Part shown: positions 34,245 through 48,174 of the stretch, piece after piece
Layout of the letters: every line of letters begins with the position of its first letter
How positions within the stretch are numbered: the stretch's first letter is position 1
From: Zingiber officinale
Lineage: Eukaryota > Streptophyta > Magnoliopsida > Zingiberales > Zingiberaceae
DNA: 64,000 bases
Reading direction: 5' to 3'
NCBI RefSeq assembly: GCF_018446385.1
Contig: NW_024589896.1
Coordinates: forward strand, 121,226 to 185,225
Translations under genes and position numbers: made by a program
Notes under the pieces: model-generated
What the model saw: only the letters and a program-made list of their open reading frames with translations
What the model was told of the DNA's origin: nothing
The model's database searches: none

Positions 34245-37200
34245 CAGGGAGGAATGAAATGCTACCCACCTTATTTATGCTACACATCTAGTGTATTTTT
34301 ATTGTTTTTCACTTCCTTTAGCCTAAATACTATACCATAAACCCTAAGCTCTAAAAAATAAAAAATTACGCTAGGTGTGCACACCGCATAAGGTGGGGAG
34401 CATATCAAATCCTTATATATATATATGAAATTGTATCATCTTTTTTATTTATTTGCTTTGGTTATTCATAGTATGTTGTGTCTTCATAACTCTATATTTT
34501 ATTTTGCAGTTGGGATTTTATATATGCAGAATATGTAATGGAAACTGGTCGTCACCATCGCTCAATTGTTTGGCAGGTGTTTGTTCACTATTATCATCTG
34601 AAATTAACTAAAACTTATCTCTAACAATTCAGATGCTTGGTATTATTACTAGTTCTAGAATATTTTTTATTTCTCATTCTGCTACTTTAATTTTTTTAAA
34701 TAATTTCTAAATTTTTGTTTTCTCTTGTATGGTTTACATAGCTGAAATATGAACTATGTAGTAACAAACTTTTTTCAAGAACCATCTTTGCATTAGTTTA
34801 ATCTGTTAAACACTTCTTCTCAAACCTACCATTATTTTTTTGCAACCTCCAAGTAAATCATCTTAGAAGTGCCAACGGCCCCCGGGGCAAGGTTGAGTTG
34901 GCTAGTGTGGGGTAGAGTTGCTACAATAGGGCAAGGGTTCGAATCTCGTCAAAGCTGAGGAAAAAAAGCCCTCCCCCGCACTAACCAACTATAGCATCCC
35001 AATTTACCTCCTCACAAATGGTCGTGGGGCCGACCGTGTGGGGCCTGGGTGGCAGATTCCACCTTTTGCTACAATATTAGAAGTGCCAACTACAGTAATT
35101 CTAGTAGTACATGATAAATGAAAATATTTTTTTTGATCATCCTTGTATAAATTTGAACAAATCTCTTTCTAGTGGCTTACAAGATGCTGCTTGAAATTGA
35201 GTGTAATTATTTTTACTCTTGACTTTCTTTATCCCTTCTGTTACTTTTTTGCTATATCATTTTTGATGAACTGCTTGGTCTTATCTTTATATACATTAAT
35301 AATTTATGGGATCCTAATCAAAGAATTAGAATTATGTTTTCTGTTTTATACTCCTTTAAAACCCTTTGCATGGATAATACTCATGAGAATTTGTAATTTT
35401 CTTTTCATTTCTTGTGCTTACTTAACCTTCCACTGGATGACATGAATATGCCTCTCAATACTAGAGGGTTGTCAAATGCAAAAAAAGTAATTGTTTGTTG
35501 GATGTATCTCTGTCTTTATTGTCTCTGAATGCATGTTTCTCTATATTTGTTGTTCCAGATGCATATAACTTGTAATTTTGGATGGATATATATGATTTTT
35601 TACACCCTATTGTCTTGTCTTTGTCCAGAACCATGTCAGTATACATGTTACTGCTTCTATTGCAATTCTAATGATCTTCTATAGTGATATGTTTCTGAAG
35701 TTTATGATTCATTAGACTTGTACTAGAGATCACATGACTGTTAACTCTTTGAAATAAATACAATATGTTGGGCCTCAGCCTCTTTGCTCCAAAAAAAAAA
35801 AGACTTGAAATTTTTGTCATGTGAATTGTGAACTATATTTTTTTGTCATGAATCTTGATCATATGTATTCAGAATAATTAGATGGAAACGATGAATAGCT
35901 GAAGATGTCTCTGAGTTTTTTTGATAGAAGATGGTGTGCAAAAATTTCGGCATGCTAAATGTGGACTTTTGGAATTTATTGCAGATAGCAGAAGATTATT
36001 CTCATGGTGAATTGTTGCTCCGACTTCCTGGTTACTGCCCCAGTACGTAATGACCTACCATATGGATAGTGTGCTTTACTTGAATATCATCAGAATAATA
36101 GGGAAATTTTTCCTTACCTGCAGTGCCAGCATTTCGAGATGTTATTGATGTTCCTCTAGTTGTTAGGAGGCTGCATAAATCTCGCACACAGGTGCAATAT
36201 TTCTAAAGAGAATTATTTCAATTGATTATTTTAGTATGTCAATTCCTTGAGATTCTTGTGTATTAGATCAGGGAGCAATTAGGAATTGGAAATGATGTGA
36301 AAGTGGTAATCTTCAATTTTGGCGGTCAGGTACAATAGTCATGTTCTTGTTTTCACTGAAAATTTTGATATCTTTTGTTTAAATGGAAGCAGGAATGTAA
36401 TCTATTTACTTTTAGGCTCCAGAATGACTAACTAATCTAATCTAAGACTAGGTCGATACAGGAGTATGTAATTTACTCCTATTCTATCTAACACTTTGTG
36501 AATTGTCCATTTTCTCATTCTAGGTGTGTTTTGGGAGTATTATATTTGAAGGAAAGTGCTTCTGTTTGAAATTTTTGGTTAACTATTTTCCATTTTAATT
36601 TAAACTTCATTAGATGTCATATACAAACTGATTGGTTTTCTAATAATTAAGGCCTTCTGTCTATTAATTTCTCTTTTATACTTTCTTCATAGTATCAAGT
36701 TTCTAAAATCCTGAAATTTATTTTTGAGTTGGCTTTTGGATTTTGAACGTGTATAGTAAACACCCAATGCTTTTCCTCTATTTCTTTGATGCAGCAGATT
36801 GAATTTTGATTGTAGACTTCATAAAAAAATATATATGATTTCCATGCTTATCTTTCATTATCCTTACCGTTATACTTCTTTTTCATAAGGTGGTGGGGCA
36901 TTGTGGGTTTGAGTACTGGTCAATTTGGAGATAATATATACACAAAGTTTGTGTAATAGAGAACAGAAATATTATCAATTAATAAATAATAATAGTCTTA
37001 TATCAGAGTAGGTACAGTTACTTGTACCTCTGATTGATCATATATTGATAGACTTAACTAAGATGTGTAACATGCTTAAAAATGACTAACAAATTTTGAA
37101 GTGAAGTTGAAACATATAGGATTGAGGATGTAAGGGGTATATCCTTATCTAAAGTTCAATTTCAGGATGTGGTCCGAATAGCCAATCTCATATAGTTGAA

Positions 37201-40200
37201 ACTCACAGTTTCTTGTTGTTGGAAAGAGAGAAATCCATAACTCATCATTCATTTGGCTTCTTTCTCGCTTAATACAGAATCTCAAAGCTCTAGTTTCTTT
37301 TGGTTCTCCTCCACTTTTTCTACATCCATGCATATAAGGAAACATTTGAATGTTCTTAAATATGATTTTCATAAATAATGTTAAATGTATATTATCCTCT
37401 AGAAATATTTGATATTCTTACCTTGTCTGAGATAATCCTTATCCTCAATTGTTAGTCATATGGTAAAAATTTGATGATTAGTTGCTAGAATTTTATGATT
37501 CACAATTAGTATGTAAAATGAAACAATTCTCACATCAATACAAAAATGAGAGTAAGGATAAAGCTAATCATGACTTCGAAGTCATGTCATGCCAAAGTCG
37601 TCTTTCATTCCTCTCTTCAATTAGCATGGTCCGCTTGCCTCTCACTCTTCTAAAGCATTGATGATATTAAGTCAACGGTGAGGGTTGAGTTAACAATTAT
37701 TCTTTAAGACAAATGCTTTTGAGGATGAAACATCTTATTGCCCATTTCATTTTAATTCTTAATGAAGATATACAACAATTTTTACGCTGATACCTGCTTA
37801 ATTTACAAACATATATTATATTTATATTTGAACCAGTTTCACTTTACTCCATATAATAGTATGGTATGAAATAGAATATAAAAAAAAATTATGAACAGAG
37901 TAGAATTCTTTTCAGCATATTTATAATTTTCTATATTCATCTGTTTGGTTATGATTGATAATTCAAAAAATCACCAAAATGATTCAATACAAACCTCAAT
38001 TTGACAATCACCAAAATGGTTTGCCAAACTTTTTGTTCTTCAAAATTAGATTGTATGGCATACTCCAACTGTAGCTTTTATGTTTATTTGATTTTTCTTT
38101 GGATATGTTTAGTGAATCACTATTGAATGCATAATGATTACATCCATTTTTTCCAGCCAGCGGGATGGAATCTCAAGCAAGAGTGGTTACCGGATGGTTG
38201 GCTATGTCTGGTATGTTAATTTTGTAGTCTTAGAACTGAGATTTCACTTATTTGTGTATATTTCATATATGGATGATATTATTTCTCCCATGGTAATTCT
38301 GTTGCAGGTCTGCGGTGCCTCTGACAAGCAAGAGCTCCCTCCAAATTTTGTAAAACTTGCAAAGGATGCCTACACACCTGATATAATTGCCGCTTCAGAT
38401 TGCATGCTTGGTAATACATATGTTATCATGTGTTAAATTGCTTCTCTAGGTGATTATAATTTATATATAAGCATGGTATTCATGTTTTCTGTTCTATTGT
38501 TGTAGGTAAAATCGGATATGGAACTGTCAGTGAAGCTTTGGCATATAAGCTACCTTTTGTTTTTGTTCGCAGAGACTATTTTAATGAAGAGCCATTTCTG
38601 CGCAATATGCTTGAGGTTCTACCACTTGATCATATTTGTTATGTGGAACATGTAATTGTGTTAAATTCCAAAGAGTTGATCTTATGGTCTTCCTAACTAG
38701 TATTACCAAGGTGGTGTGGAGATGATTAGAAGGGATTTGCTCACTGGGCACTGGGCTCCTTATCTTGAGCGTGCACTAACTCTGCAGCCATGCTATGATG
38801 GAGGAATTAATGGTGGTGAGGTACATCCTGTCTTCAATTTTCACTGTTCGGCATGCATGCTATCCTTTTCCATTCACTACCACACAGTGCATTTAAGTTA
38901 GCATGCTGCTTGTTCATTTATAACAAATATTGTGGGAAGTAAACTGTAAGATGTGGTCTAAGATGGAATTGGATATTTTCAGTTTAATGACCGCAGTTCA
39001 AATTTTGCCACACAACATACTGGGTATTTTCAACTATTTCAACTATTAGCATGCTGCTTGTTCATTTATAACAAATATTGTGGGTAGAAAATTGTAAGAT
39101 GTGGTCTAAGATGGAATTGGATATTTTCAGTTTAATGACCGCGGTTCAAATTTTGCCACAGAACATACTGGGTATTTTCAACTATTTCCTAAATGATAAT
39201 GTAATCTATCATTTACATTTTCTCTTTTTGATAATAAATTTCCATTTCGAAGGAAATACTGATGTCTTATTTATTCCATTTTTTTCCTAGATTACACCAT
39301 CATCCATCTGTTATCATTAATATTGCACATTGTATGTCAGTTGGGAGCTGACATTTAATCTATATGCAGGTAGTAGCTAGCATACTGCAAGATACTGCTA
39401 TTGGAAAAAAGTATGCTTCAGAAAAGGTATCTTTGATGAAAGGAGCAACCTATTGAACATATGTGAAGACTAAATTTCTCATTGATGTTCCTTTCTCACA
39501 AGCCTTTTAATTAATTTCTCTTAGGAAAATTATATCTTCTTGTTTCCTTTCATTTGGTTCCATTTTTATGTTGTACAACTTTTCCCTGACAATATCTTGA
39601 GTTTGTTAATATTAGTATCACTGTATCTTTGAATTTCTGTTTTATCCTTGCCTTAAATATCTTCTGTAGTTGGTAATATTGAAACTTTGTTTTAAAATGA
39701 AAACTGTGGGTACATGAGAAAAGTCATTACCTTCGAAATGGTCTTGATTCAGAGAGAAGGATTTTTTTTAAATGCATGTTTTTGAGCATTTTCATTATTT
39801 TATGATCTCTCTAATTTGCTTTCATTCATCAGTTCTGTTTTCTTTTAGTTTCATGTTGTGAATCTGTGGTAAGTTTCATCTTCAACAATTCCAGTTAAGT
39901 GGAGCTAGGTGGCTCCGTGACGCTATAGTGCTTGGATATCAACTGCAAAGAGCTCCGGGAAGAGACATTAGTATACCTGACTGGTATTCACTGGCTGAAA
40001 ATGAAGTTGGGCTTCGTTTTGCGTCAGTGGACACTCGGACAAATGGAAAAAGTTCAGTACAAGAATCGTGAGTAACCTTTTACCAGATTTCATATAATTT
40101 ACTACATTTATGCAAGCTGTAATCAATTGATCGTCCAAATGAAGGCGCTTTGAAGACTTTGAGATACTTCATGGTGAATTGCATGGCTTGCCTGATACAA

Positions 40201-43200
40201 TGGCCTTTCTAAAGAGCTTATCAGGATTAAATTCTGTTACCGAACCAAGGAGTTCAGAAAAGCGTCAAATACGAGAACGAGTTGCTGCTGCAACACTTTT
40301 TGACTGGGAGGTCAGTTTTCAATTCTATCTATCTTCTGTGGGTGTTTTCTGGACTGAAATCAGCTACTCTGCCTATGAAAATCTTCTACAATCTCTCATC
40401 TTTTTCTGGCTTTTTTCTAAATATCAAACAAGATACATTGTATTTCTTGTTCTGCTCATATGAGAAAAGTGCTCATCTAGCTCTATCTATTATACACTTA
40501 AACTGTGTTTACTTTGATGGAAAGTCAGGGAGAGAATGGCTCACAAATTACATATGGACCCTCATCATTATGAACATCTGTTGCGTTATTTTCCTTCCTC
40601 CCCTGATTTCTTCCATCTTAAGTAAACTCACCTTTATAGACTTATGGCTATTCATCGTTCTAACTTCCATCCATTATACTATTTTGAATTTTGTTTTGCA
40701 TCACTCTTTAGTGATAATTAGTAATTGTGTAGTTGCCTGACCTTTCTGTTTTAGTTATTGCTCCTCTGAGGGGGTTTGCCATGTATTCTTGTTTCTCAAG
40801 ATTACTGTGAAATGCGATATATAATTTCCTTCCATATGTTGTTTCCTTCTGAAAGTTGTCTTCTCTTCCATATTGTGTTTCTTTTCCCTATGCTTTCTCA
40901 CCGCTGGGAATTTGCTTCCAGACCCCTGTTTATATATGATTTATACATCTGTATCAATGTGATTTACATTGGTTATAGACACTTCAATTTTAAGTGAACT
41001 AAACTCTGCATATTAAAATTCTAAAGGTGTAAATGAGATGAGTCAGGCTGAGTGAGCTTGATTATAGCTTGCTTGTTCATTTTCTTATCTAGATTTTGCA
41101 AGTCTGATTATTAGAAATCTTATTGAGCTCAAGCTTTTTATTTACAACAACAAAATCTTATCCCACTAAGTGGTGTCCGCTAAACTCAAGCTTTTTATTT
41201 AGCTCAACTAAAACATTATTGTCCTAATTTTGTAAAATATTGATCTAATAAATGAAACTTGCATCATTATTAACATACTATAAAATTTAAATAATTTTTT
41301 TAGTATATTCTTTTATGTATTTGAATAAAAAATAAAGAATAAATGTAAACAAATTAACGAACAAGTTCATTCATAATTTTTTTACAATCTTTGTTCATAA
41401 TAGTAATTTACCTAGCTCACTAGTTTCAAGTTTGTTTGTTGTAGGTGATTTATATTATCAAACGGGCATAACTAAGCTCTTGTCAAGATGAGCTCCAAGC
41501 TTATTCATGAACATCCTATTCATTTTCAAGTCCACAAAATTTCAGTAGCAGCTGTTTACACAATAAACTTGCCCACATACCACAACTGTCCATGATTAAG
41601 CAATGTAGTTTTAGGCTTTCAAGACACAAAACTTCAGAAGTTTGCAATTTTAGTTGCAGAAAATCAATACTTTAGTAATAATTTGATTCTGGTTTAAGAA
41701 TCTATTGGGCTACCGTTGCTCTGATATTGACCAGTAAACCAAGTAACCAACCTATCCTGGATATTGAAAGAAATGAAGGGTATGCCATACCAAGCCTAGC
41801 AATTCTTACACCAAGATTTGGTTGGAGCAGTAAATGCATATCTACCAAAGCAGAATGTTTAGCCATGGAGAATGAAATTGCTTAGTTAGGCGTTTTCAGA
41901 AAAAATAGAATAGTTATCCGACACTCAACTCTTTACACATACTTGGGGTTTTATCTAATCTGCATTCTTAATTGGTGTGTTTAAAACTTAGCATAGAGTA
42001 TTCTCCTCCCAATGTTATATTGGCAAGTAAATTGATCAGTGTTAAACCAAGTTCAGCTGTTCATTTCTGTGTTTTCTTGGTGCAATTTCAGGAAGAAATT
42101 TATGTTGCTAGAGCACCTGGAAGATTGGATGTTATGGGAGGAATTGCTGATTATTCTGGGAGCTTTGTTTTGCAGGTAATATATGTAGCCATTGCGGACA
42201 CATGGATCTAAACACTTTTTGTTGCCCAAATAGAGATAGTTACTTGTGCTTTGTTTACTGGGTGAAGCTGCATAAATTTTCATCTCTAACATTCACATTA
42301 ATGAAGCAAGAGTTCTGCTGAGGCACATTTGTGTTTTTGCTGAGCTGAATACATGTTTCCTGTGAAAACCCTTCTTCAGCACACAAGTTATTAATATGTT
42401 TCTCCACAAAGTGAAAAAGATTGATTCATGCTTTTATGGACTATATAAACTTGATGCTTCTTATCATACCATATGTTGCCGAAATGCAGGTATGTTCTTT
42501 TTGAATGAAATTACATGGCTACTATTCATGATTCCTTCATCCCGGCGAGTCATTGAACATTTCAATTATTCTAATTGGTCGAGTAGAAACCAACTTATTG
42601 GAAAGATATCAAATGAGATGATTTATCTAACTGCATTATTAGCTTGTTGAGCTAGTTTACTCTATGGATGCAGCTCTGTTCTTGCTTTTTTATTTTCTTC
42701 TTATTTCCATTTGTATGTTTGAAAATTCCTTGCACAGATGCCTATTAGAGAGGCCTGCCATGTTGCTGTTCAGAAGAGCAAACCTAACAAGCAAAAGCTC
42801 TGGAAACATGCTCAAGCACGACAACGAGCTAAAGGACAAGGACCTATTCCTGTTCTGCAAATTGTATGCCTAGTAACCTGCTCTTTCTTATTTTGTGATT
42901 TCATTTAAAAGTTTATAAGCTGTCATGCATAAAATAAATTTGAAAGTACTAAAATAAAAATGTTTAATTCCTTTTTTTATACACCCTGGTCAATAAAATT
43001 AGAATAGTTGGTTGGAAATGATCAATCTGGATGGAAAGAAATTGCTACGTCCAATGTAACAAACAGATTACCAGAAAATGTTTTCAACTAGCTGATTTGT
43101 TCTGGAAGGAACATTAAGTTACTTTTCATAGATGTGTTTGTTACATCTACGGATAGAGCAGGTTGTCAGCTTACCTTTGTCTAAAAAAGACAGACAAGAA

Positions 43201-46200
43201 GGTTATTCTAGAACCAGAAAGCCGTTTTGTTGGAACATTTACTAAAATAGTGCTACATAAAAATAAATTGTTTCCATTTTTTCTTGCACCATTTATCTAT
43301 ATTGACTGACTCTTCCAATTGCCTGAATCATCAGCTTGGTATTTCTCAACTTTACTGGCTAATCTAAGAAACTAAATAATGAGATCACAAAGGCCCAGAA
43401 AATCTGCCAAATTTCATTAATAATTATAAGCCAGTGCAGGCGATAATTGATATGTAGGAACCTTATCTACTATAGATAAGTTTCATGACTGTAATGTTGA
43501 TTAACAATATGCGTATGGTAATGTTGTTGCTTCCGATGATATGTAGGTATCTTTTGGGTCTGAATTGAGCAATCGAGCACCAACCTTTGATATGGATCTA
43601 CCAGATTTAATGGATGGTGAACAACCAATGTCATATGAAAAAGCCAAAAAGTATTTTGCACAAGATCCATCTCAGAAGTGAGACATTTTCTTTACATGAA
43701 ATTGGTTATTTGATAACTTTTATTGCCCCACTAAAATGTTATCTTCCCAGGTGGGCTGCCTATGTTGCTGGAACTATTCTTGTCCTAATGACTGAGCTTG
43801 GATTGCGTTTTACTGAAAGTTTAAGCATACTGGTATAACTTAATACTCTTTGGATATGTGATATTATAATCCCGCATACCAGCACGATTGATATGGTATA
43901 TATCATGGCTATTGGTGTGAGTTCGTTATTATTGTTATTAATATGGGAAAAAAGTATTTCATAACTATATTATAATGATTGAGTGCATAAAGAAGGTAAT
44001 TTAGTAAAGGATGCAAATAGTGTACTAATTTGCTATTATCTGTAATTGATGCTTGCATTGGTTACATGACTGTTTAGGAACTTATGATTAAATATCTACT
44101 AATTTTTAATTAATATCTTTGAACTAATAAGTAAAATAATCATTTCTTCTACTGTTAAATGTGGACTTGGAAGACAGACAATTTTCCAGTTGATTTATTT
44201 TCCTCTGAATTTTCCTAGGTTTAAGTCTTTTTTAATTTTTTTTTCTTAAAATATGATCAAGTGTTCAACAAGATCTGCGGTGTCTAGGGTCTCTTAATGT
44301 GTTAATCAATTTGCATAGGTCAATTACACTGGAAATTGGCACAACATTGCAATGAGATTCACATCTATCATTGAGATGATGATTGGGTACTACCAAATTA
44401 TAATGATGGTCAATGCTTGTTGCTTAAGGATCAGAACTCTTCGCCATTCTACACCAAGGAAAAAATGTTCATTTTAACCTCATAGCTCCCTAAGACGTTT
44501 GAGCTCTAGCTAGATTTATTGCTTGACTTTTGCCTTTTCGTATTTCCCATTCCCATCCATTTCTTCTCTCCCCACATGGATTTCTTGTGTATACATTGTT
44601 TCTCAACTTTATTGCCTTCTCAATTTCCCCATTCAAAAATCATTCAATTTTCTTATTGTACATACTCCATGTCACCTCATCCTTGGCCTCCTTAATTTTC
44701 ATTGACAAAAAATAAGAAATAACAAAAAAAAGGTAGTTCAGTGCATGAAGCTCCCGTGGGTCCCGAGGAATGGTCTAGTGTATGCAGTCTTACTCTACAT
44801 TGCAAGAGGTTGTTTCTGCAATTCGAACCCATGACCACTAGATCACATGACAACAACTTTACCATTGTGATAAGGTTCCCCTTCAAAAAAAAGAAAAAGA
44901 AAAATAGCACATTAAAAATATATAAATGAGATGGCTTTCAGCAGGTGTATTGGAAATTGCTTTCAAATTCTTTGCTATATAAAAGATTTCTATTTACGGA
45001 TCTAAAAGAGAGAGATTTCTCTTTACTCATCCTGAATGTCTTTTTGTCACCCTCTAACTTGTTCTATTTCGTTTGAACTCTGCAGATATCTTCTGCTGTC
45101 CCAGAGGGAAAAGGAGTTTCTTCTTCTGCATCAGTGGAAGTGGCCACCATGTCTGGTATTGCTGCTGCTCATGGTCAGTATTTAAACTTGATGCTGAACC
45201 ATGTTGGTATTAGACTAGAATTCAAATGTCGTATTGCCATTCATATTGGCCGGTCTAATTCCAGTCATGTGTACAACAAACTGATCATACCAATGCATCC
45301 ATCCTCCAGAAATTTCTTTTGTTTTTTTTCTAACAACAAGGCCACCAAATTTTTCTTTCAATGAAAACGTGAAATACTATATTACAGTAGTATGGTAGCT
45401 GATACATACTGGCTCTTAATTCCTTGGTTTATCAGAGCTATATTATTTTCATATGTCCATCACCTCTGTGAATATATAGACCACAAATTTTGTATAAGCA
45501 TCTCTGTATCCTGTTTGAATTCATCATCAGGAGTTTTATTTACCTTATGTAGGACTAAATCTTGATCCAAGGGAGCTTGCATTGCTTTGTCAAAAGGTAT
45601 GGTGATATTGACATTTTCTGATGATTTTGGCACATCCTACATTTGTATACTAAGCAAGTTAGTCTCGAGCAGGTAGAGAATCACGTAGTTGGGGCTCCCT
45701 GTGGTGTAATGGACCAAATGACATCTGCTTGTGGTGAAACTGACAAACTGCTTGCCATGGTTTGCCAGGTTCATATTCCTAATTTTGGCTAACCAACTGT
45801 TTCATATGCTTTGGGTGATACAGTATGATTCTAAATATTTTCTCTTGCAGCCTGCAGAAGTAAAGGAATTGGTCACAATTCCAAGTCACATCCGATTTTG
45901 GGGTCTTGATTCTGGAGTCCGACACAGGTATCTACATTTTTGTTTGTTGAACCATATCTAACTATATATATCTTCAATATTCTGGAGACTACAATGTCCA
46001 TTTGAAAATTTTAGTTATTGTTTTATTCCATTATTTCATGCTTAAATTTTTACTCCTGCATGGCCCTGAGATTAAAACTATTCTTGAACTTCTGTTAATC
46101 TTTGCTTTAGTGTTGGTGGGACTGATTATGGATCAGTGAGAATAGGAACTTTTATGGGGCGGAAAATGATCAAATCTGCAGCCTCTTCGTTGTTATCTCA

Positions 46201-48087
46201 CTCTCTGGCTAACTTGAATTCCAACCAGCAAGTTGATGAAATTAATTCAGATGAGTATGAAGAGCATGGAATTGACCTTCTGAAGAAAGAAGCTTCATTA
46301 GATTACTTATGTAATATTTCAACTCATAGGTAAGGTGGACACTGCATGTCCTTATTTTCAACTTTTGGAGGATAAATTGACCATCTCTTCAACTTCTTCA
46401 AGTATGATATGTTCTGGTTGAATTTTGATCCATGCATATCTTTTTCTATTCACAGATATGAAGCTGTTTATGCAAAGAAACTTCCTGAGCACATAACTGG
46501 AGAATCTTTCTTAGAAAAATATACTGACCATAATGATACAGTAACTGTTATTGATCCCAAGCGAACTTATGCTGTTAAAGCTCCTACTAAACATCCAATA
46601 TATGAAAATTTCCGAGTTGAGGTACTTCTCTTTCTAATTGAAGTACTTATTGCTTCATATGTGTGTGTGTGTGTCACTCTCTTCTTGATTGAGGCTGTTT
46701 TCTTAAAGTGTGGCGCTTGTTTCATTTTTTTTGTGATAAAACCTTCTTTCTCTTTCCTCCTTTGTCTTGTTTTAATTTAATTCCAACTAAATTATCGCTA
46801 ATTAGTGCAAAGTCAGTTTTAACTCTAATAAGTTTTTCTAGTACTAATATTTTTGGTAATTTTCCAAGCTTATCCAAGCTTAGATAGCTGGTCAAATTTT
46901 GTAGCATCTTTACCTATTTATGTATTTGCACTTCAATCCTATTTAAATCAACCAATTTGCAAATAACATATTTTTTCTGTTTCTTGATTCTTGTGTCTAC
47001 ACATAGGCCTTCAAAGCACTACTAACTGCCACAAATTCAGATCAACAGCTTTCATCGCTAGGTCAACTTATGTATCAGGTAAACTTAAATTCAGCACTCT
47101 TTGCTTTTATGGTACCTGACTGCGTTTAGACCACAAAAAGAACTATTATTCTCTCGCCTCAAAAGTGTTATTCTTTGGGTTCAAGCTGTTTGAATCTTTG
47201 TTCTTTTTGAAAGAGAAAACCAGCCCCATAGTTTTTTTAAATGCATGTAGATTTATCTGGCTCAAAATGCTTCCTAGAGTTTTCAAACTCTTATCACTTC
47301 ACCACCTAGCCATTGATCTCGTCCCCTCGGATGGGTCTAGTGGCTAACGCATGAGGTGTTCCTTATGTGCTAGTCATTATTCCAAAGGCTAGTAGTCGTC
47401 CGTGATTTACCTCCTCCGTGTTAGTCTTGGGACAGGTTGACGGGGGCGCTGGGGGCGAGTGTATTCACCTTTTTTGCCACCTTGTTTATTTATCTAACTG
47501 AAAAATAGCATGGTGGGTATACAATACCATTATCTAAATTATCTCTGTTTTTAAAATATTGTGATCTGAATGCAGTACTTGTTTCGTTAATTTTCTTTTC
47601 TTTTTGCAGTGCCATTACAGTTACAGTGAGTGTGGACTTGGTTCGGACGGCACTGAACGGATTGTGAAGCTAGTGCAAGAGATGCAGCATCGCAGAGCGT
47701 CACGTGATGGAGGCATGAGTTTGTTTGGTGCAAAAATCACTGGCGGCGGCTCAGGTGGCTCGGTCTGTGTCATTGGGCGGAACTGCATTAGTAGTAGTGA
47801 AGAAATTTTAGAGGTAAGGATTCTTGTGTCGATATCTGTTTGATAAGAAATTAAACAGTTTTCGATTGGAGAGACTCCATGGTAGCAACCAGGCTGTATT
47901 GGCCTCCGATTTCCAAAGGAATGAATCAATTTTATTAATTTGGATGTTCTATTCGTTTCAGATTCAGCAGAGATATAAAGCTGAAACTGGTTACCTGCCT
48001 ATTATCTTCGAAGGCTCATCGCCAGGTGCTGGGAAGTTTGGTTATCTAAAAATCCGCTATCGAGCTTCCAATTTCAGTGATCAGTGA
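32261..48087 (+). CDS. ARA1: L-arabinokinase, 29 coding exons
   Basis: Phosphorylates L-arabinose at C1 with ATP in the cytosol, feeding salvage of cell-wall arabinose to UDP-arabinose. Exons by phase and splice sites: 32261-32368, 32871-32978, 33080-33148, 33289-33372, 33555-33631, 34510-34576, 35985-36042, 36124-36191, 36267-36329, 38157-38210, 38308-38410, 38506-38615, 38701-38820, 39370-39426, 39895-40067, 40145-40310, 42092-42175, 42738-42863, 43547-43677, 43751-43832, 45086-45173, 45553-45596, 45673-45768, 45851-45927, 46111-46329, 46456-46621, 47007-47078, 47610-47813, 47962-48087. Product 999 aa, near the ~1040 aa Arabidopsis protein. Residues 17-380 are a glycosyltransferase-B-like domain ([35 protein letters not shown]). 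Residues 496-999 are a GHMP kinase: [20 protein letters not shown] (500-519), [11 protein letters not shown] (642-652), [11 protein letters not shown] (930-940). Serine at 652 replaces the usual alanine of motif 2. All phases close with no stop. An alternative first exon lies at 31768. Confidence 0.93.
34184..34242. repeat. (TA)n(GA)n compound microsatellite in intron 5
   Basis: An alternating TA tract of about 26 bp followed directly by about 33 bp of GA, within the intron between exons 5 and 6 of the arabinokinase gene. Likely length-polymorphic. Confidence 0.9.
34877..35076 (+). mobile_element. tRNA-derived SINE in arabinokinase intron 6
   Basis: 200 bp with exact 14 bp target duplications TTAGAAGTGCCAAC at 34863-34876 and 35077-35090. 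An A-box-like TGGCTAGTGTGG lies near its 5' end and a B-box GGTTCGAATCTC follows about 40 bp later. The 3' end CCACCTTTTGCTACAATA is short and T/A-rich. The intact duplication suggests a comparatively recent insertion. Plus-strand orientation, same as the gene. Confidence 0.88.
38898..39193 (+). repeat. 148 bp tandem duplication in arabinokinase intron 13
   Basis: 38898-39045 and 39046-39193 both start TTAGCATGCTGCTTGTTC and differ at only a handful of positions (for example GGGAAGTAAACTG / GGGTAGAAAATTG). It is non-coding and lies between exons 13 and 14, so it should not alter the protein. Confidence 0.92.
41149..41192 (+). mobile_element. SINE/LINE 3' tail fragment in intron 16
   Basis: ACAACAACAAAATCTTATCC followed by CACTAAGTGGTGTCCGCT matches the widespread plant retroposon tail with the CCCACTAAGTGGGGTCGGCT core. 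No promoter part of the element remains. Confidence 0.55.
44732..44875 (-). mobile_element. Au-like SINE in intron 20
   Basis: On the minus strand it reads from CCTTATCACAATGGTAAAGT through a B-box GGGTTCGAATTGC to CACGGGAGCTTCATGCACTG, the layout of the broadly distributed angiosperm Au SINE. A-rich tracts flank both sides. About 144 bp; target duplication not certain because of the flanking A runs. Confidence 0.7.
47321..47475 (+). mobile_element. SINE copy with internal deletion, intron 27
   Basis: Starts GTCCCCTCGGATGGGTCTAG and shares CTTATGTGCTAGTCA, TTCCAAAGGCTAGTAGTC and GATTTACCTCCTCCGTGTTA with the full-length copy at 53556-53855. It lacks the segment carrying the B-box (between GAGGTGTT and CTTATGTGC), so it is a dead deletion copy. 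Confidence 0.75.
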
Positions 48088-48168
48088 ATTAGCTAGCACT
48101 TCATGCCTATCCATTTTGGCACTATTTTGAACCTAAAATTAAGATTCAAGACTAGTAATGCTGAAGGT

Positions 48169-48174
48169 AATAAA
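48169..48174 (+). terminator. probable poly(A) signal of arabinokinase
   Basis: AATAAA 82 bp after the stop codon at 48085-48087, in a T-rich context. Confidence 0.5.

Noticed and set aside
40282..40740. 152-codon hydrophobic frame in arabinokinase intron 16
   Set aside because: AT-rich intron read in a hydrophobic frame; begins inside exon 16 in the wrong frame.
44741..44929. 62-codon open frame in intron 20
   Set aside because: It is the antisense of an Au-like SINE.
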